From: Bacillota bacterium
GTDB lineage: Bacteria; Bacillota; Clostridia; Lachnospirales; Lachnospiraceae
Direction: 5' to 3'
Assembly (NCBI GenBank): GCA_023663285.1
Contig: JAMPHT010000017.1
Span: forward strand, 1-50,135
DNA length: 50,135 nucleotides
Below the pieces are notes generated by a model. The model saw nothing but the letters and a program-made list of their open reading frames with translations. It made no database searches and had not been told where the DNA came from. Made by a program: the position numbers and the translations under genes. Positions within the stretch are counted from its first letter, which is position 1. Each line of letters starts with the position of its first letter. Shown here piece by piece: positions 1 to 7,541 of the stretch.

Positions 1-2
1 AG

Positions 3-392
3 ATGCAGCCGATCACAGCAATACCCGAAGCGGAAGACTATATCAAAGGCCTGATCAATCTTCGTGGTAAGATCATTCCCGTGATCGACGTTCGTGTAAG
101 GTTTAAGATGGACCCTGTGGAATACACGGATCGAACATGCATTATTGTGATTGACGTAAAATCAACGGTGATTGGACTGATCGTGGAAAAGATAGCAGAG
201 GTGAACGATATACTGGATGACGATGTCGTTCCCCCGCCTACGCTTGGAGGCCATAAGGACGAGAAAAACAAATATGTCTACGGCCTGGCGAGGACAGGGG
301 ACACCATGAAGCTGCTGTTGGATCCGGAAAAACTGATTAAACAAGAGGACTTAAATATTCTTGAAGAGATTCAGGAAGAAGAACAATCATAA
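3..392 (+). CDS. cheW: CheW-like chemotaxis coupling protein (5' end outside window)
   Basis: CheW couples chemoreceptors to the CheA kinase in the cytoplasmic signalling array. The visible part carries the CheW core [16 protein letters not shown], followed by the beta-strand segments [18 protein letters not shown] and a C-terminal [19 protein letters not shown]. The family's N-terminal strand region, roughly 30 residues before the visible start, is missing because the window begins inside the gene, so the ATG at 3 is internal. The chemoreceptor gene follows after 16 bases with its own strong ribosome binding site, which indicates one operon. The fold and context make the assignment secure. 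Confidence 0.9.
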   Translation: MQPITAIPEAEDYIKGLINLRGKIIPVIDVRVRFKMDPVEYTDRTCIIVIDVKSTVIGLIVEKIAEVNDILDDDVVPPPTLGGHKDEKNKYVYGLARTGDTMKLLLDPEKLIKQEDLNILEEIQEEEQS

Positions 393-408
393 AGAAGGAG
401 AGTTTACC

Positions 409-2187
409 ATGAAGAAGAAATTTTCAATTAATGACATGCCTGTAAAGACAAAAATCAGAATGTTCACTGTCGTGATGCTGGCGTTTATGGTCATCATCGC
501 GGGAGTGGGCCTGTTTACCGCGACCGACATCAATGATGTCCGCAAGGAAAGCTATGACAATTATGCCATGAGCCAGTATTACATTGCAAATGCGTTCACC
601 GACTTTGCAAATATCAAGACCTGTGTCAGAAACATTGTGTTCTATTATTATGACGACTCAAGCAAGACAAGTGAGCAGAACAGCAAGATCAGCCAGTATC
701 ACGACGATATGTTTGCAAACCTGGCTTACTTCGAGGCGAATCTGGAGGAGTTGGATCCTGATATCACGACCCAGTATAATAAGGTGCTGACAGCGGCAAA
801 CCAGTGGCTGGATAGCGTGACAAGCGAGGTTCAGCGTGCAGTAACCGGCGACCAGGAAGGCGCTATAGAGGAGCTGCTGGGCAGGGGCGTCACCATGGCT
901 GACAGCGCCGAGGCGGAGACGAGGACCCTGATCAGTATGCTGGAAGAGGATTCGGACCAGCATGACAGAGCAGTTCAAAACCAGATGGTTGCCCTGATAG
1001 TCGTAATGTGTGTAGTAGCTGTTATCGCGGTACTGATCGGCTTCGCTTATGCGGCAGTCATAACCCGCGCTATCACCATTCCCATTGAGAAGCTGACAGC
1101 AGCTGCTCATAAGATGGAGGTGGGCGATATCGATGTGGACTGCCAGAAGCTGCACAATGACGATCTGGGCGAGTTGATGGATGATTTCGCGAAGATGGCG
1201 GACGGTATCAGAGACCAGGTGAGGATCGCAGATCAGATCGCAAAGGGCGATTTCACGGTAGAGGTAAAGCCCAGGAGCGACAGGGACGTGCTTGGCAAGG
1301 CTCTGCTGAAGCTGGTTCGCGACGAGAATATGACTCTGAACAACATCAGGGAGGCAGGCTCTCAGATCACCGTAGGTTCCGAGCAGGTGGCAAATGCCAG
1401 CCAGGCTCTGGCACAGGGTTCTACCGAGCAGGCAAGCGCTATTCAGCAGGTGACCGCTTCTATGGATGAAGTGACACAGCGCACCAAGGAGAATGCAACC
1501 GAAGCAGGCCAGGCAAGCAACCTGGTACACAATATCAAGGACATGGCGGCGGAAGGCAACGATCAGATGAAGTCCATGATCCAGGCTATGGACAGCATCA
1601 ACGAGTCCTCCGAGATGATCTCCAAGATCATCAAGACCATCGACGACATTTCCTTCCAGACCAATATCCTGGCTCTGAACGCTGCCGTTGAGGCTGCAAG
1701 AGCAGGCGTACACGGCAAGGGCTTTGCAGTGGTAGCAGAGGAAGTCAGAAACCTGGCGTCAAAGAGTGCATCCGCTGCAGGCGAGACCGCTGAGATGATC
1801 GAGGATACCATCCGTAAGGTGTCTACCGGTACTAAGATCGCGGAAGAGACCGCTAAGTCTCTGGATGCTATCGTGAAGTCCATTGATGAGATCGTGGTGC
1901 TGATCAGCAACATCACGGCTTCCTCCAATGACCAGGCAACGGCGATCTCCCAGATCGACCAGGCTATCTCCCAGGTATCCACAGTGGTACAGACCAATGC
2001 AGCTACCAGCGAGCAGTGTGCGGCAGCCAGCGAGGAGCTTTCCAACCAGGCTGTTACACTGAAGGAGTTGATCGGCCAGTACAAGCTGATGACGGGCGGC
2101 GGCCAGGGATCATCCTTTGGCAGCTCCGGTTCCTACTCGGACAACGAGCAGATCATTTCCCTGGATGGAGATTTCGGCAAGTATTGA
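409..2187 (+). CDS. Methyl-accepting chemotaxis protein
   Basis: This is a membrane chemoreceptor of 592 residues. From the N-terminus it has a cytoplasmic tip, a first membrane helix (about residues 18-38), an extracellular helical region of about 150 residues like a four-helix-bundle sensor, a second membrane helix near residue 200, a HAMP linker ([18 protein letters not shown]), and a long signalling coiled coil. The hairpin tip that binds CheA and CheW is intact ([12 protein letters not shown] followed by [13 protein letters not shown]). There is no C-terminal CheR-tethering pentapeptide; the tail is Gly/Ser-rich. ATG 409 is chosen over an upstream TTG at 361 because AAGGAG sits 8 bases before it and the TTG lies inside the preceding gene. 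The ligand cannot be told from sequence. Confidence 0.95.
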   Translation: MKKKFSINDMPVKTKIRMFTVVMLAFMVIIAGVGLFTATDINDVRKESYDNYAMSQYYIANAFTDFANIKTCVRNIVFYYYDDSSKTSEQNSKISQYHDDMFANLAYFEANLEELDPDITTQYNKVLTAANQWLDSVTSEVQRAVTGDQEGAIEELLGRGVTMADSAEAETRTLISMLEEDSDQHDRAVQNQMVALIVVMCVVAVIAVLIGFAYAAVITRAITIPIEKLTAAAHKMEVGDIDVDCQKLHNDDLGELMDDFAKMADGIRDQVRIADQIAKGDFTVEVKPRSDRDVLGKALLKLVRDENMTLNNIREAGSQITVGSEQVANASQALAQGSTEQASAIQQVTASMDEVTQRTKENATEAGQASNLVHNIKDMAAEGNDQMKSMIQAMDSINESSEMISKIIKTIDDISFQTNILALNAAVEAARAGVHGKGFAVVAEEVRNLASKSASAAGETAEMIEDTIRKVSTGTKIAEETAKSLDAIVKSIDEIVVLISNITASSNDQATAISQIDQAISQVSTVVQTNAATSEQCAAASEELSNQAVTLKELIGQYKLMTGGGQGSSFGSSGSYSDNEQIISLDGDFGKY

Positions 2188-2203
2188 TAAAGAGCAATAA
2201 AAT

Positions 2204-2236
2204 AAAAAGGAAGTCCGGTGACGGGCTTCCTTTTTT
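2204..2236 (+). terminator. Rho-independent terminator after the chemotaxis operon
   Basis: A 9-bp stem (GGAAGTCCG with CGGGCTTCC, one G-T pair) closes on a GTGA tetraloop. It is extended by an A-tract on the left and a six-T run on the right. It lies 17 bases after the receptor stop codon. Confidence 0.9.
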
Positions 2237-2337
2237 AGTGATGTTGCCGGAATGTTTTTTCTATCCATGGTAAAGCTATAAAAACCCACTGGTCCACATA
2301 TAATTTTATGAGGATAACAGGAAACAGGGTGTCATCT

Positions 2338-3054
2338 ATGAAAAAATTTGTAACAGCGATCCTGATGTTCGATTTGATAGCAGGATTGCTGTTTTTGGGT
2401 CTGCAGGAGAGCCGGGGACAGATTCCCACGGCGGGCGGAGCAGCCGCCCGGACCGCTGCTGGCAGTGCAGCCGGTGAGGAGACAGCGGATGTTTTTGCTG
2501 TCCGGAAGGTCGCCATTACATTTGATGACGGTCCTCATCCCTCCTACACGGAGCAGCTTCTGGACGGGTTGAAGGAGCGGGGCGTCCATGCAACCTTCTT
2601 TGTGACGGGAGAACACGCCGAGCTGCATCCGGATATCATATTGAGGATGCAGGAAGAGGGCCATTTGATCGGGAATCACACCTACAGCCATATCCAGCTC
2701 ACAAAGGCAAACAGGGAGACCTTTAAGGAAGAGCTGATAATGACCAATGAGATCATAAAGGAGATCACCGGGGAGGAGGTGGAGTTCGTGCGTCCGCCTT
2801 ACGGCAGCTGGGACAAGAGCTTTGAGAAGGAGTTGAATATGTTCCCGGTGCTCTGGAATGTGGATCCCCTGGACTGGTGCTCCGGCAACGTGTCCTGCAT
2901 CGTGGAGAAAATCGTGAGCAAGACCGAGGAGAATGATATCATCCTGATGCACGATTATTATGACACATCCGTGACGGCGGCGCTGGAGGCTATCGACGAG
3001 CTGACGGAGAGGGGATATACCTTTGTGACGGTGGAGGAGATATTGTTTGACTGA
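2338..3054 (+). CDS. Membrane-anchored polysaccharide deacetylase (NodB family)
   Basis: The protein likely removes N-acetyl groups from peptidoglycan or another extracytoplasmic polysaccharide. It is 238 residues, with an N-terminal hydrophobic segment (about residues 4-20) that is a signal anchor, then a NodB domain. The metal and catalytic motifs are all visible: ITFDDGP, GNHTYSH, RPPYGSW, the DW segment before SGN, and the late ILMHDYYD. ATG 2338 is preferred to ATG 2308 because only the former has a plausible AGGG ribosome binding site and directly starts the signal segment. It stands alone between a terminator and the AT-rich island. The exact substrate is unknown. Confidence 0.88.
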   Translation: MKKFVTAILMFDLIAGLLFLGLQESRGQIPTAGGAAARTAAGSAAGEETADVFAVRKVAITFDDGPHPSYTEQLLDGLKERGVHATFFVTGEHAELHPDIILRMQEEGHLIGNHTYSHIQLTKANRETFKEELIMTNEIIKEITGEEVEFVRPPYGSWDKSFEKELNMFPVLWNVDPLDWCSGNVSCIVEKIVSKTEENDIILMHDYYDTSVTAALEAIDELTERGYTFVTVEEILFD

Positions 3055-3171
3055 AAATATGGAAATTATAGAATAGATCTATATAGGTGAGATGAGATAG
3101 AAAAGGTAGTGTGAAATATTCAGTTTTATGATATGATACTGGTAGAAAGTCCATAAGGGAAAGTAAAATTT

Positions 3172-3381
3172 ATGTGTCAGTTGATTCCGGTAAGAACGAA
3201 TTTTGATACAGAGATAGAAGTAGCTGGTATCAAAAAAGATTATATAGAGAATATCATAGAGGCTGCCGGTGTATGTACAAGAATATGCCAGATCATTTTA
3301 TTTGGGTCTGTAATAGAGAGCAGATGTACAGAGGACTCAGATGTTGATATGTTAGTTATCAGTGATACTTCCCGTTCATAG
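3172..3381 (+). pseudogene. Nucleotidyltransferase (MNT-type) fragment
   Basis: The 69-residue frame holds a nucleotidyltransferase active-site signature: IILFGSVIESR, then EDSDVDMLVI, matching the GSx10DxD pattern of MNT/polymerase-beta-like proteins. Reading continues in frame past the TAG at 3379-3381 with LYKDKGYREFLKRR, which is how the family normally goes on, so the stop is a premature nonsense mutation and not the natural end. A second stop follows 17 codons on, and the next segment matches an unrelated repeat (3423-3463). I infer an inactive remnant of an MNT antitoxin or enzyme. Confidence 0.65.
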
Positions 3382-3456
3382 CTCTACAAGGATAAAGGTT
3401 ATCGGGAATTTCTGAAAAGGCGTTACACCTAGCGGAAGGCTGGCTTAGAGAAATAG

Positions 3457-3687
3457 AGACTTGAATTCGGTGCTTTAAGCACTCTGACTTTTGAAACAAT
3501 ACATACACTTATTGAGTGGATTATATTGGAACATCTTATTTTGAAAACAAAGGAGAAATACTCTGTATTACATTCAACATATGAAGGGCTGCACTATTCA
3601 GAAAAGCTTAAGAAGTACCTGGAGGAAGAACTGATAGAGACCAAAGAGATCACAAAAGAGATTACCGGGGAGGTGAAAAATCTGTGA
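3457..3687 (+). pseudogene. Unrecognised 5'-truncated reading frame
   Basis: An open frame of 76 codons has no good start codon and ends in TGA at 3685-3687, overlapping the GTG start of the next gene, so it was probably once translationally coupled to it. The C-terminal half is charged and helical, ending in repeated EITKEITGE-like units. I do not recognise the family. The sequence just upstream (3423-3463) resembles 4837-4877, so this is part of a rearranged stretch. Confidence 0.35.
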
Positions 3688-4271
3688 CACCGGCGGAATT
3701 AAACAAATCATTCACACTTTTGTTAAATGAACTATTGGCAGACACTGATTTCAAAAAAAAGAAAATTGGGTGTTTGAAGCGGAGCATATCGGAATGTGAA
3801 CAGTTTTTTTCGTTCTATTTTACCAGGGATCGGGGATTGCCGGGAAACTTATACTCATTGACAGCCACTCTAAGTTTTTCTTTTCCTGAATTAAATCGAC
3901 TTACATATAACTTTCTTGTCAAGGAATATGATGAGCGTGCCAAGCAATTTCACACGGGAGCAGAGCCGCTTTATGCAATCGTTCCGGACAGGCTGCCAAC
4001 GCAATATAAATACTGCGCTGATGAATCGATCTATCGATTGGCAGAAATGGTGTCGGGAGATTTTCATGCCTATGCGCTTCCTTTTTTTGAAAAGTATGAT
4101 ACGCTGGAGAAGTTTGAGAATTACTTTGAGCGAAGGTTTCATGGAGATAAGCGCGGCTTTCGGGTAATTCACGAAGGCCAAAAGCCCGGAAGCGGTCAAA
4201 AATGTTGTTATGCTGCAGTCCTTTATTTCTTAGGGAAAAAAGAAAAATTGGAGGACCTGAATTTTTCATGA
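3684..4271 (+). CDS. Hypothetical protein, immunity-island member
   Basis: A 195-residue soluble protein with no signal peptide. The GTG start at 3684 is supported by GGGGAGGTG about 9 bases upstream and overlaps the preceding stop codon (GTGA). The N-terminal half (LNKSFTLLLNELLADTDFKKK) and the central aromatic strand region recall DUF4304-like proteins that are often found among toxin-immunity genes, but the match is weak and by eye only. The C-terminus (about residues 150-190) is basic and could be a joined foreign segment. The gene is AT-rich like its neighbours. Function unknown; an immunity role is inferred from context. Confidence 0.55.
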   Translation: MTPAELNKSFTLLLNELLADTDFKKKKIGCLKRSISECEQFFSFYFTRDRGLPGNLYSLTATLSFSFPELNRLTYNFLVKEYDERAKQFHTGAEPLYAIVPDRLPTQYKYCADESIYRLAEMVSGDFHAYALPFFEKYDTLEKFENYFERRFHGDKRGFRVIHEGQKPGSGQKCCYAAVLYFLGKKEKLEDLNFS

Positions 4272-4392
4272 TTCCATAATGGCTGTATGCTTTTATTTGA
4301 TTTAGGCTGTAATTTCCAATCTTTAGAACTGCATAGAAAATCATGAAATGTATGATTATTTATGGAAATTTTGGAAGATAGAGGAATAGTTT

Positions 4393-4767
4393 ATGAAAAA
4401 CTGTAGATTGGATCATAATGATTTATTAGATGACAGCCATTTACCTGTTTTAATGGTTATGAACATGATCAGCGAGGAACGTTTTTTAACAATACTTAAG
4501 GCCATAAACGGGGGAAACGGTTTTGGAGAGGAATATGGAGTCTGTACGTTACCAAATGACTTAGATGAATTTGATAAAGCAAACGGAGAGAGATTAGATG
4601 GTGTAGAATTTGCCTTGTATAGTGGGGAAGAAGTTGTAATTGACTTTGAAACATTTTATTTCTATTTGAAAATTTTATGTGGCAAATATGTAAAGGATAA
4701 TTTTGAACAGGTTGACGTTGTTGATAGATTGCTGGAAGAGTTTACCAGTAAATTTTTAAGAGAGTGA
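4393..4767 (+). CDS. CdiI-like immunity protein
   Basis: A small acidic cytoplasmic protein of 124 residues. The pattern of a helical start, then GGNGFGEEYGVCTLP, then a VEFALYSGEEVVIDFETFY strand block and a C-terminal helix resembles the CdiI family that neutralises ribonuclease toxins of contact-dependent inhibition systems. The family name is from memory of its conserved layout, not from a search. No cognate toxin gene is adjacent, so it would be an orphan immunity gene protecting against toxins of other strains. ATG start at 4393; the Shine-Dalgarno is weak (GATAGAGGA). Confidence 0.6.
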   Translation: MKNCRLDHNDLLDDSHLPVLMVMNMISEERFLTILKAINGGNGFGEEYGVCTLPNDLDEFDKANGERLDGVEFALYSGEEVVIDFETFYFYLKILCGKYVKDNFEQVDVVDRLLEEFTSKFLRE

Positions 4768-4791
4768 AATAATAACGGTGCTACCGGAAGG

Positions 4792-4881
4792 TATGACCTA
4801 CACTTTGCTGTCAGGGTTGATTCTGTGGAGAGGGATTTACATTTAGCGGAAAGCCGGCTTAAAGAAATGGGGCTTGATTAG
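4792..4881 (+). pseudogene. Gene-end fragment with a copy of the 3423-3463 repeat
   Basis: The frame reads YDLHFAVRVDSVERDLHLAE, then SRLKEMGLD, then stops at 4879-4881. It is in frame with, and directly behind, the stop of the CdiI-like gene, so it has no start of its own. Positions 4837-4877 match 3423-3463 at most bases, and both can encode LHLAE followed by a short charged tail. Its TAG overlaps the GTG of the next gene (TAGTG), the mark of a former coupled gene pair. The parent family is not recognised. Confidence 0.45.
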
Positions 4882-5171
4882 TGGACGAATTAAAACAATT
4901 ATTTAAGGAGTTACTTATAATAGTACAGCAATATGGAGATAACTCTTATAATACACAAAAAGAGATCATTAAAAAAATAATAGAGGATATGGATGGAGCC
5001 GGTGCTGACATTGATGATTTCTCCCAAGTCAAATGTGAGTACAAAAAACTGTTTTATCCCAAAAGTCCATTGTCGGAGTTTTATGTTTGGAGGGACGATT
5101 TTTCTGAAAGGGAAAAGGTAAATGGTTCGTTAGAAAATATAAGGAATAGATTGTGGGAACTGTTGCAGTGA
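4881..5171 (+). CDS. Small hypothetical protein, putative immunity protein
   Basis: A 96-residue acidic protein starting at a GTG that overlaps the preceding TAG, with GGGG about 8 bases upstream. It has a helical N-terminus, a central disordered acidic stretch, and a conserved-looking C-terminal motif, LSEFYVWRDDFSEREK. I have the impression that this ending recurs in short proteins next to toxin and immunity genes, but cannot name the family. No signal peptide or membrane segment. Function unknown. Confidence 0.5.
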   Translation: MDELKQLFKELLIIVQQYGDNSYNTQKEIIKKIIEDMDGAGADIDDFSQVKCEYKKLFYPKSPLSEFYVWRDDFSEREKVNGSLENIRNRLWELLQ

Positions 5172-5254
5172 TAGGAAGATGAAGAGAAAAAAGGTCCGAA
5201 GCAAAAAACTTCTGGAGAGATTCCAAAAGGATCAAAGAGGAGTTAAGAGCACTT

Positions 5255-5339
5255 CAAAAAGTGGGTCAATCGACGTCGCTTCCGCGCAAAAAGTATGAGA
5301 AAATGTTTTTTTCACAAAAAACGATTGCCCCACTTTTTC
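5255..5339. repeat. 85-bp sequence bounded by 18-bp imperfect inverted repeats
   Basis: The left arm at 5255-5272 (CAAAAAGTGGGTCAATCG) and the right arm at 5322-5339 (CGATTGCCCCACTTTTTC) pair at 16 of 18 positions. The interior is AT-rich. It sits in the 550-bp gap 5172-5722, which otherwise holds the two hairpins and one tiny frame listed below and no convincing gene. It could be a miniature mobile-element relic. Confidence 0.6.
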
Positions 5340-5437
5340 AGAAGGGTATTGACTTTTTGGGTAAATTAGTCGATAATTGTAGATAGAAAGCATGATAAAT
5401 GCTGTTGTTGATAGCCCGATATAGAGGGCACCCAGTT

Positions 5438-5470
5438 TGTCTGCGCATAATAGCGCAGACATTTTAATTT
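5438..5470 (+). terminator. Hairpin with T-rich tail, terminator-like
   Basis: A perfect 9-bp stem, TGTCTGCGC paired with GCGCAGACA, around an ATAATA loop, followed by TTTTAATTT. It could stop transcription arriving from the small immunity genes upstream. Confidence 0.55.
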
Positions 5471-5473
5471 ATG

Positions 5474-5508
5474 ACAATAGAATTTTCGCGAAGCGTGAAT
5501 TCTATTGT
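5474..5508. repeat. Perfect 11-bp inverted repeat
   Basis: ACAATAGAATT at 5474-5484 and AATTCTATTGT at 5498-5508 enclose 13 bases containing TTCGCGAA. It follows the previous hairpin directly. It may be a second terminator, a protein-binding palindrome or an end of a lost element. Confidence 0.55.
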
Positions 5509-5620
5509 TGCGCAGAAAGTACCTTGACCATAAACAGAAATCCGTTTTTGAGGGAATGATCAATATTGACTTTGGGGAATAAAGAGGGGATAATAGTTTT
5601 ATTGAATGGGGGAGACAACC

Positions 5621-5719
5621 ATGGGTAAAATTTTAAAATCTTCCTTTTGCACAAATAAATTCCATAGGATATGTGATCAAGCAACGTATGATTTCAATGT
5701 GGCAGTATGTAAGAGGTGA
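5621..5719 (+). CDS. Possible 32-residue peptide
   Basis: ATG 5621 has a good GGGGGAG ribosome binding site 7 bases upstream. The frame runs 32 codons to a TGA at 5717-5719, 3 bases before the next gene. It contains three cysteines and no recognisable domain. It may equally be a remnant that retained its start region. Confidence 0.25.
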   Translation: MGKILKSSFCTNKFHRICDQATYDFNVAVCKR

Positions 5720-5722
5720 CAA

Positions 5723-6190
5723 ATGAATTATTTATCTTTGGATGAAGTTATCAGCTCAGGGACAGAGTTTACCGACCCGGTGTGTTATTCAGGGGAGTAT
5801 GGAGAACAAGTGTATACTAAGGAAGCAGAGGAGGGTGGAATCCCCATAGAAGGAATACTTTATGAAAGATGGCCCAATGGATTATTGCATTATTATTGTT
5901 TCTACCGTGACGGTATTCCAAACGGACAGAGAGTGAGATTTTTTGAATCAGGTAAAATCAAGAGTCATTGTATCATGGATGCGGGGACAATTGACGGAGA
6001 ATATATCGAGTGGCATGAAAATGGTAACGTAAAGCTCAAGAAGCAATGCAAATATGGGTTGGTGCTGAAAATGCAGGAATTTGATGAGAGCGGAAATCTT
6101 TTAAAAGAAAAAAAAGAATTGAGCGACGGAGAGAAACGTATCTTTGAAAAGTGGGCAGCGCATTATGAAGGACGGACAGATAGCGAATGA
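5723..6190 (+). CDS. YwqK-like MORN-type antitoxin/immunity protein
   Basis: A 155-residue protein built of short beta repeats of the MORN/YwqK type: GILYERWPNGLLHYYCFYRDG, GQRVRFFESGKIKSH, and GEYIEWHENGNVKLKKQC, at about residues 45-120. In Bacillus, YwqK is encoded beside the LXG toxin YwqJ; proteins with these repeats are common immunity factors. AGAGGTG lies 6 bases before ATG 5723. A truncated second copy of its first ~90 bases occurs at 7454-7541. The next gene follows at once, suggesting co-transcription. The target toxin is not present. Confidence 0.7.
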   Translation: MNYLSLDEVISSGTEFTDPVCYSGEYGEQVYTKEAEEGGIPIEGILYERWPNGLLHYYCFYRDGIPNGQRVRFFESGKIKSHCIMDAGTIDGEYIEWHENGNVKLKKQCKYGLVLKMQEFDESGNLLKEKKELSDGEKRIFEKWAAHYEGRTDSE

Positions 6191-6191
6191 C

Positions 6192-6620
6192 ATGAAAGAC
6201 TGTAGATTAAAGAGTAAATGCATCTTCGCCATAAAATTGGCAGAAAGGGCTTGCTTATATTTACAGGAAAGCAGTGCTAAAGCTTTATTAGACGAAGCTA
6301 TAAAAGACTGTTGGCAGTGGGTACACAAAGAAGAAATTTCAGGAGAAGTACTTTATGATTTTCTGGATAACGAAGAGAATGGGTTCACATTATTTCAGGA
6401 AATGGAGGAAGATGAAAAAAGTGTAAGTGCGTGGGATTGTATTATAGATGCTGTTGCATATATAGCAAGAGCGGCATACGAAAAAGAAGGAGCAAAATAT
6501 TTACCGGAGCCTGTTGAAATAGTCGATGATGGTATTTTCGCACATATGGTGCATAGTTTGATTTTATGTGATAACTTGGAATGTGAATATATTGAAAAGA
6601 TATATACAGAGTGCTTATGA
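6192..6620 (+). CDS. Imm6-like immunity protein
   Basis: A helical cytoplasmic protein of 142 residues. The features I associate with the Imm6 family of polymorphic-toxin immunity proteins are an N-terminal CIFAIKLAERACLYL helix, the DCWQWV motif, YDFLDNEENGFTLFQEMEED, and the AWDCIIDAVAYIARAAYEKEG helix, followed by YLPEP. The start is uncertain. The frame is open from TTG 6144 and has ATG codons at 6165 and 6192; 6192 is preferred because it begins just after the upstream stop (6190) and gives the compact family-like N-terminus. Probably co-transcribed with the YwqK-like gene. Confidence 0.68.
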   Translation: MKDCRLKSKCIFAIKLAERACLYLQESSAKALLDEAIKDCWQWVHKEEISGEVLYDFLDNEENGFTLFQEMEEDEKSVSAWDCIIDAVAYIARAAYEKEGAKYLPEPVEIVDDGIFAHMVHSLILCDNLECEYIEKIYTECL

Positions 6621-6684
6621 GAATAAAGTAATATAAAATGATTATAGAAAAGGTATTAATAAGACATGAGAGGAAAAATACAGG

Positions 6685-6762
6685 ATGAAAAAGACTTTCC
6701 GGATCATATTTGACATAGTATCAGTTACCGAGGTCCGACGCTTTGAGGAAGGCGTTTTATAA
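6685..6762 (+). pseudogene. Fragment duplicated from the lipoprotein part of 7542-8618
   Basis: About 50 bases at 6714-6763 (encoding VSVTEVRRFEEGVL) closely match 8149-8198 inside the lipoprotein segment downstream (VSVTEVQRLEDGVLYELEVD), then the frame ends in TAA. The first ten codons are unrelated. It is a shuffled gene piece and not a functional gene. Confidence 0.6.
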
Positions 6763-6767
6763 TTTTA

Positions 6768-6799
6768 TTGACATAAAAATTGCTTGATGATAATATAAT
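6768..6799 (+). promoter_or_regulatory. Promoter for the structured leader
   Basis: A consensus -35 TTGACA at 6768-6773 is followed 17 bases later by TAATAT at 6791-6796, or with wider spacing by TATAAT at 6794-6799. Transcription would begin near 6803, giving a ~175-base untranslated leader. Confidence 0.7.
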
Positions 6800-6802
6800 A
6801 TT

Positions 6803-6962
6803 AAAGATAGGCAACTTGAGTGTCTATTAGCTAAAGATATATGTTGCTTGGTCAGACGAGTGACATATGGAGGCAATCTTGGGGTTGCATAGTTTCCACA
6901 ATCTGACTAGGTGCCTGCACCGAAAGAAAATATGCAGGGGCTCTGTATACAGGGCCTCTTTT
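6803..6962 (+). ncRNA. Structured 5' leader with terminator/antiterminator choice
   Basis: Nested helices can be drawn. GCAAC 6811-6815 pairs with GTTGC 6843-6847. TGGTCAGA 6849-6856 pairs with TCTGACTA 6902-6909, enclosing TGGA/TCCA (6868-6871 with 6895-6898) and GCAATC/GGTTGC (6873-6878 with 6883-6888). A 10-bp terminator hairpin with loop TATA and a TTTT tail spans 6936-6962, 16 bases before the next start codon. CCTGCA 6914-6919 can instead pair with TGCAGG 6933-6938, which would open the base of the terminator. That is the layout of an attenuator or riboswitch. It does not match a riboswitch class I can recognise. The gap 6621-6978 holds nothing else except the fragment and promoter listed separately. 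Confidence 0.5.
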
Positions 6963-6978
6963 ATGTAGGAGAAAAGAT

Positions 6979-7456
6979 ATGGCTGAAAAGACAGATGATC
7001 ATAAAGCAAAGAATATGCTTTATGATGCAGCGGTAAAATATGGCAAACTGCTGACTAAAGGATATCATATTATTTTAGGCAGAAAGGGAAAAGAATATCA
7101 TATACAGCTGAGATTTCCATATGACTCTTTTTTTCATTTGGTTGGTTTGCAGCATCTGACAGATTTAACATATCCGTCTAAAAATAAAGAGAGAATATAT
7201 AAAGAAATAATATAAAGAAATAATATATAAAGAAATAATAGAGGAAAGCCTTACATATGAAATGATTAGTAAATCTCAATATTTTGATGTTTTTTACATT
7301 AAAGAACGGTTAAAATATTTGGATTATCTTGAAAGTATGCTGGATTCCTGCAAACTGACCTATTTAATAAATCCACAGGAATATGCAAAGTATACAAAAA
7401 TAAAGGCGGATTTTTTATTTGAACATAATATTTTTGCGGGAGAAGCGGTCATTTGA
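6979..7456 (+). pseudogene. PBECR4-like nuclease-domain gene, broken by a tandem repeat
   Basis: The first frame (6979-7215) has KYGKLLTKGYHIILGRKGKE and HLVGLQHLTDL; the second (7262-7456) has IKERLKYLDYLESMLDS and TKIKADFLFEHNI. Together these match my memory of the PBECR4 family, barnase/EndoU/colicin-like RNases found in toxins and mobile elements. Deleting 28 bases of a triplicated 13-bp unit at 7198-7238 joins the frames into one protein of about 149 residues. The C-terminal end is also missing: the frame runs into a fragment of the YwqK-like gene at 7454. The start ATG 6979 follows GTAGGAG by about 8 bases. It is likely an inactivated toxin domain. Confidence 0.6.
7198..7238 (+). repeat. 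13-bp unit repeated three times
   Basis: TATAAAGAAATAA occurs at 7198-7210, 7211-7223 and 7226-7238, with an extra TA between copies two and three. The added 28 bases are not a multiple of three and create the stop that breaks the PBECR4-like gene. Confidence 0.9.
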
Positions 7457-7541
7457 ACTATTTATCATTGGATGAAGTTATCAGCTCCGGGACAGAGTTT
7501 ACTGGTCAGGTGTGTTATTTGGGGGAGTATGGAGGACAAGA
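7454..7541 (+). pseudogene. Truncated second copy of the YwqK-like gene start
   Basis: Bases 7454-7535 match 5723-5804 nearly throughout. They encode NYLSLDEVISSGTEFT as in the full gene, but with TTG in place of the ATG start. Similarity ends at about 7535-7541, exactly where the next gene begins. The fragment now supplies the GGAGG ribosome binding site of that gene. Confidence 0.8.

Noticed and set aside
658-1713. Long minus-strand frame opposite the chemoreceptor gene
   Set aside because: It is a shadow of the GC-rich plus-strand codons: rich in His, Leu and Cys, with no domain and no ribosome binding site. The plus-strand product has clear receptor motifs.
5179-5298. 39-codon Lys/Arg-rich frame after the small immunity gene
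   Set aside because: It starts without a good ribosome binding site, runs through the left arm of the inverted repeat, and has no recognisable content.
6906-6921. T-box-like sequence in the structured leader
   Set aside because: AGGTGCCTGCACCG is loosely like the T-box core, but the essential TGGN bulge that pairs with a tRNA end is absent and no specifier loop is seen.
7198-7238. CRISPR-like array
   Set aside because: The 13-bp units are adjacent with no spacers; it is a simple tandem duplication.
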